From: Micromonospora sp. BL4 | GTDB taxonomy: Bacteria; Actinomycetota; Actinomycetes; Mycobacteriales; Micromonosporaceae | Assembly: GCF_003667505.1 (NCBI RefSeq) | Contig: NZ_RCVJ01000137.1 | Span: 20,663-84,662, forward strand | Reading direction: 5' to 3' | DNA: 64,000 nucleotides | Shown: one piece after another, positions 62,898 through 64,000 of the stretch | Layout: each line of letters starts with the position of its first letter | How positions within the stretch are numbered: position 1 is the first letter of the stretch | Program-made: the position numbers and the translations under genes | The notes under the pieces: generated by a model | What the model was told of the DNA's origin: nothing | The model's input: only the letters and a program-made list of their open reading frames with translations | Database searches by the model: none

Positions 62898-64000
<1,103 letters not shown>

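Overview
The window is about 72% GC by eye, with dense, short-gapped, often ATGA/GTGA-overlapping operons, many GTG starts and C/G-ending codons. F420-type LLM, LuxR-LAL, OFA-MFS, AurF-like and DUF4873 genes, an AfsQ1/AfsQ2-like two-component system and a secreted xylanolytic set point to an actinomycete. My best guess is a Micromonosporaceae soil saprophyte (Micromonospora or a relative). That rests on remembered family resemblance, not on any search.

Left part (1-11.8 kb), redox metabolism. A CO-dehydrogenase/xanthine-dehydrogenase-like operon (M-S-L order, large subunit cut by the window edge) diverges from an XdhC/CoxI-type maturation gene across a 40-bp near-perfect palindrome. A two-gene ABC exporter follows. 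Next is a three-subunit formate dehydrogenase whose catalytic subunit is read through an in-frame TGA as selenocysteine, with a recognisable SECIS hairpin. An OFA-family (oxalate/formate) transporter converges on it.

11.8-20 kb, transport and lipid-like oxidation. A TetR plus DHA2 drug-efflux pair is followed by a TetR/DUF4873/SDR/alpha-beta-hydrolase operon that diverges from an AurF-like diiron oxygenase.

20-37 kb, envelope and exoproteins. A 1470-residue secreted subtilase with kelch repeats is flanked on both sides by paralogous winged-helix regulators. Then come a PAP2 phosphatase and an AfsQ1/AfsQ2/lipoprotein operon. Converging on that is a ligase-racemase-acyltransferase operon that looks like a split version of the VanC/VanG-type ligase plus VanT. 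LLM oxidoreductase, NUDIX and large catalase genes follow. The catalase has a stress-sigma-type promoter.

37-49 kb. A cutinase with the domain pattern and triad spacing of PET-hydrolysing Thermobifida cutinases is followed by a five-gene branched-chain-amino-acid-type (Liv) ABC importer. A 62-bp tandem repeat has inserted between its two ATPase genes and supplies the N terminus of the second. An SDR/TetR/LuxR-LAL/acyl-CoA dehydrogenase group follows, with several inverted repeats at its promoters.

49-64 kb is a coherent xylan-utilisation locus: LacI regulator, acetyl-xylan-esterase-like hydrolase, CUT1 importer (two permeases and a binding lipoprotein, no ATPase), GH39 beta-xylosidase, DUF624 membrane protein, GH42 beta-galactosidase/arabinosidase, GH67 alpha-glucuronidase, secreted CE1 esterase with CBM2, and a secreted GH10 xylanase that runs off the end. 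Matching palindromes (CCGAAA.TTTCGG type) lie at the regulator and importer promoters. The secreted enzymes would cut xylan outside the cell, the importer would take up (glucurono)xylo-oligosaccharides, and the leaderless GH39/GH42/GH67 enzymes would finish them in the cytoplasm.

No tRNA, rRNA, CRISPR array, IS element or prophage gene was recognised.
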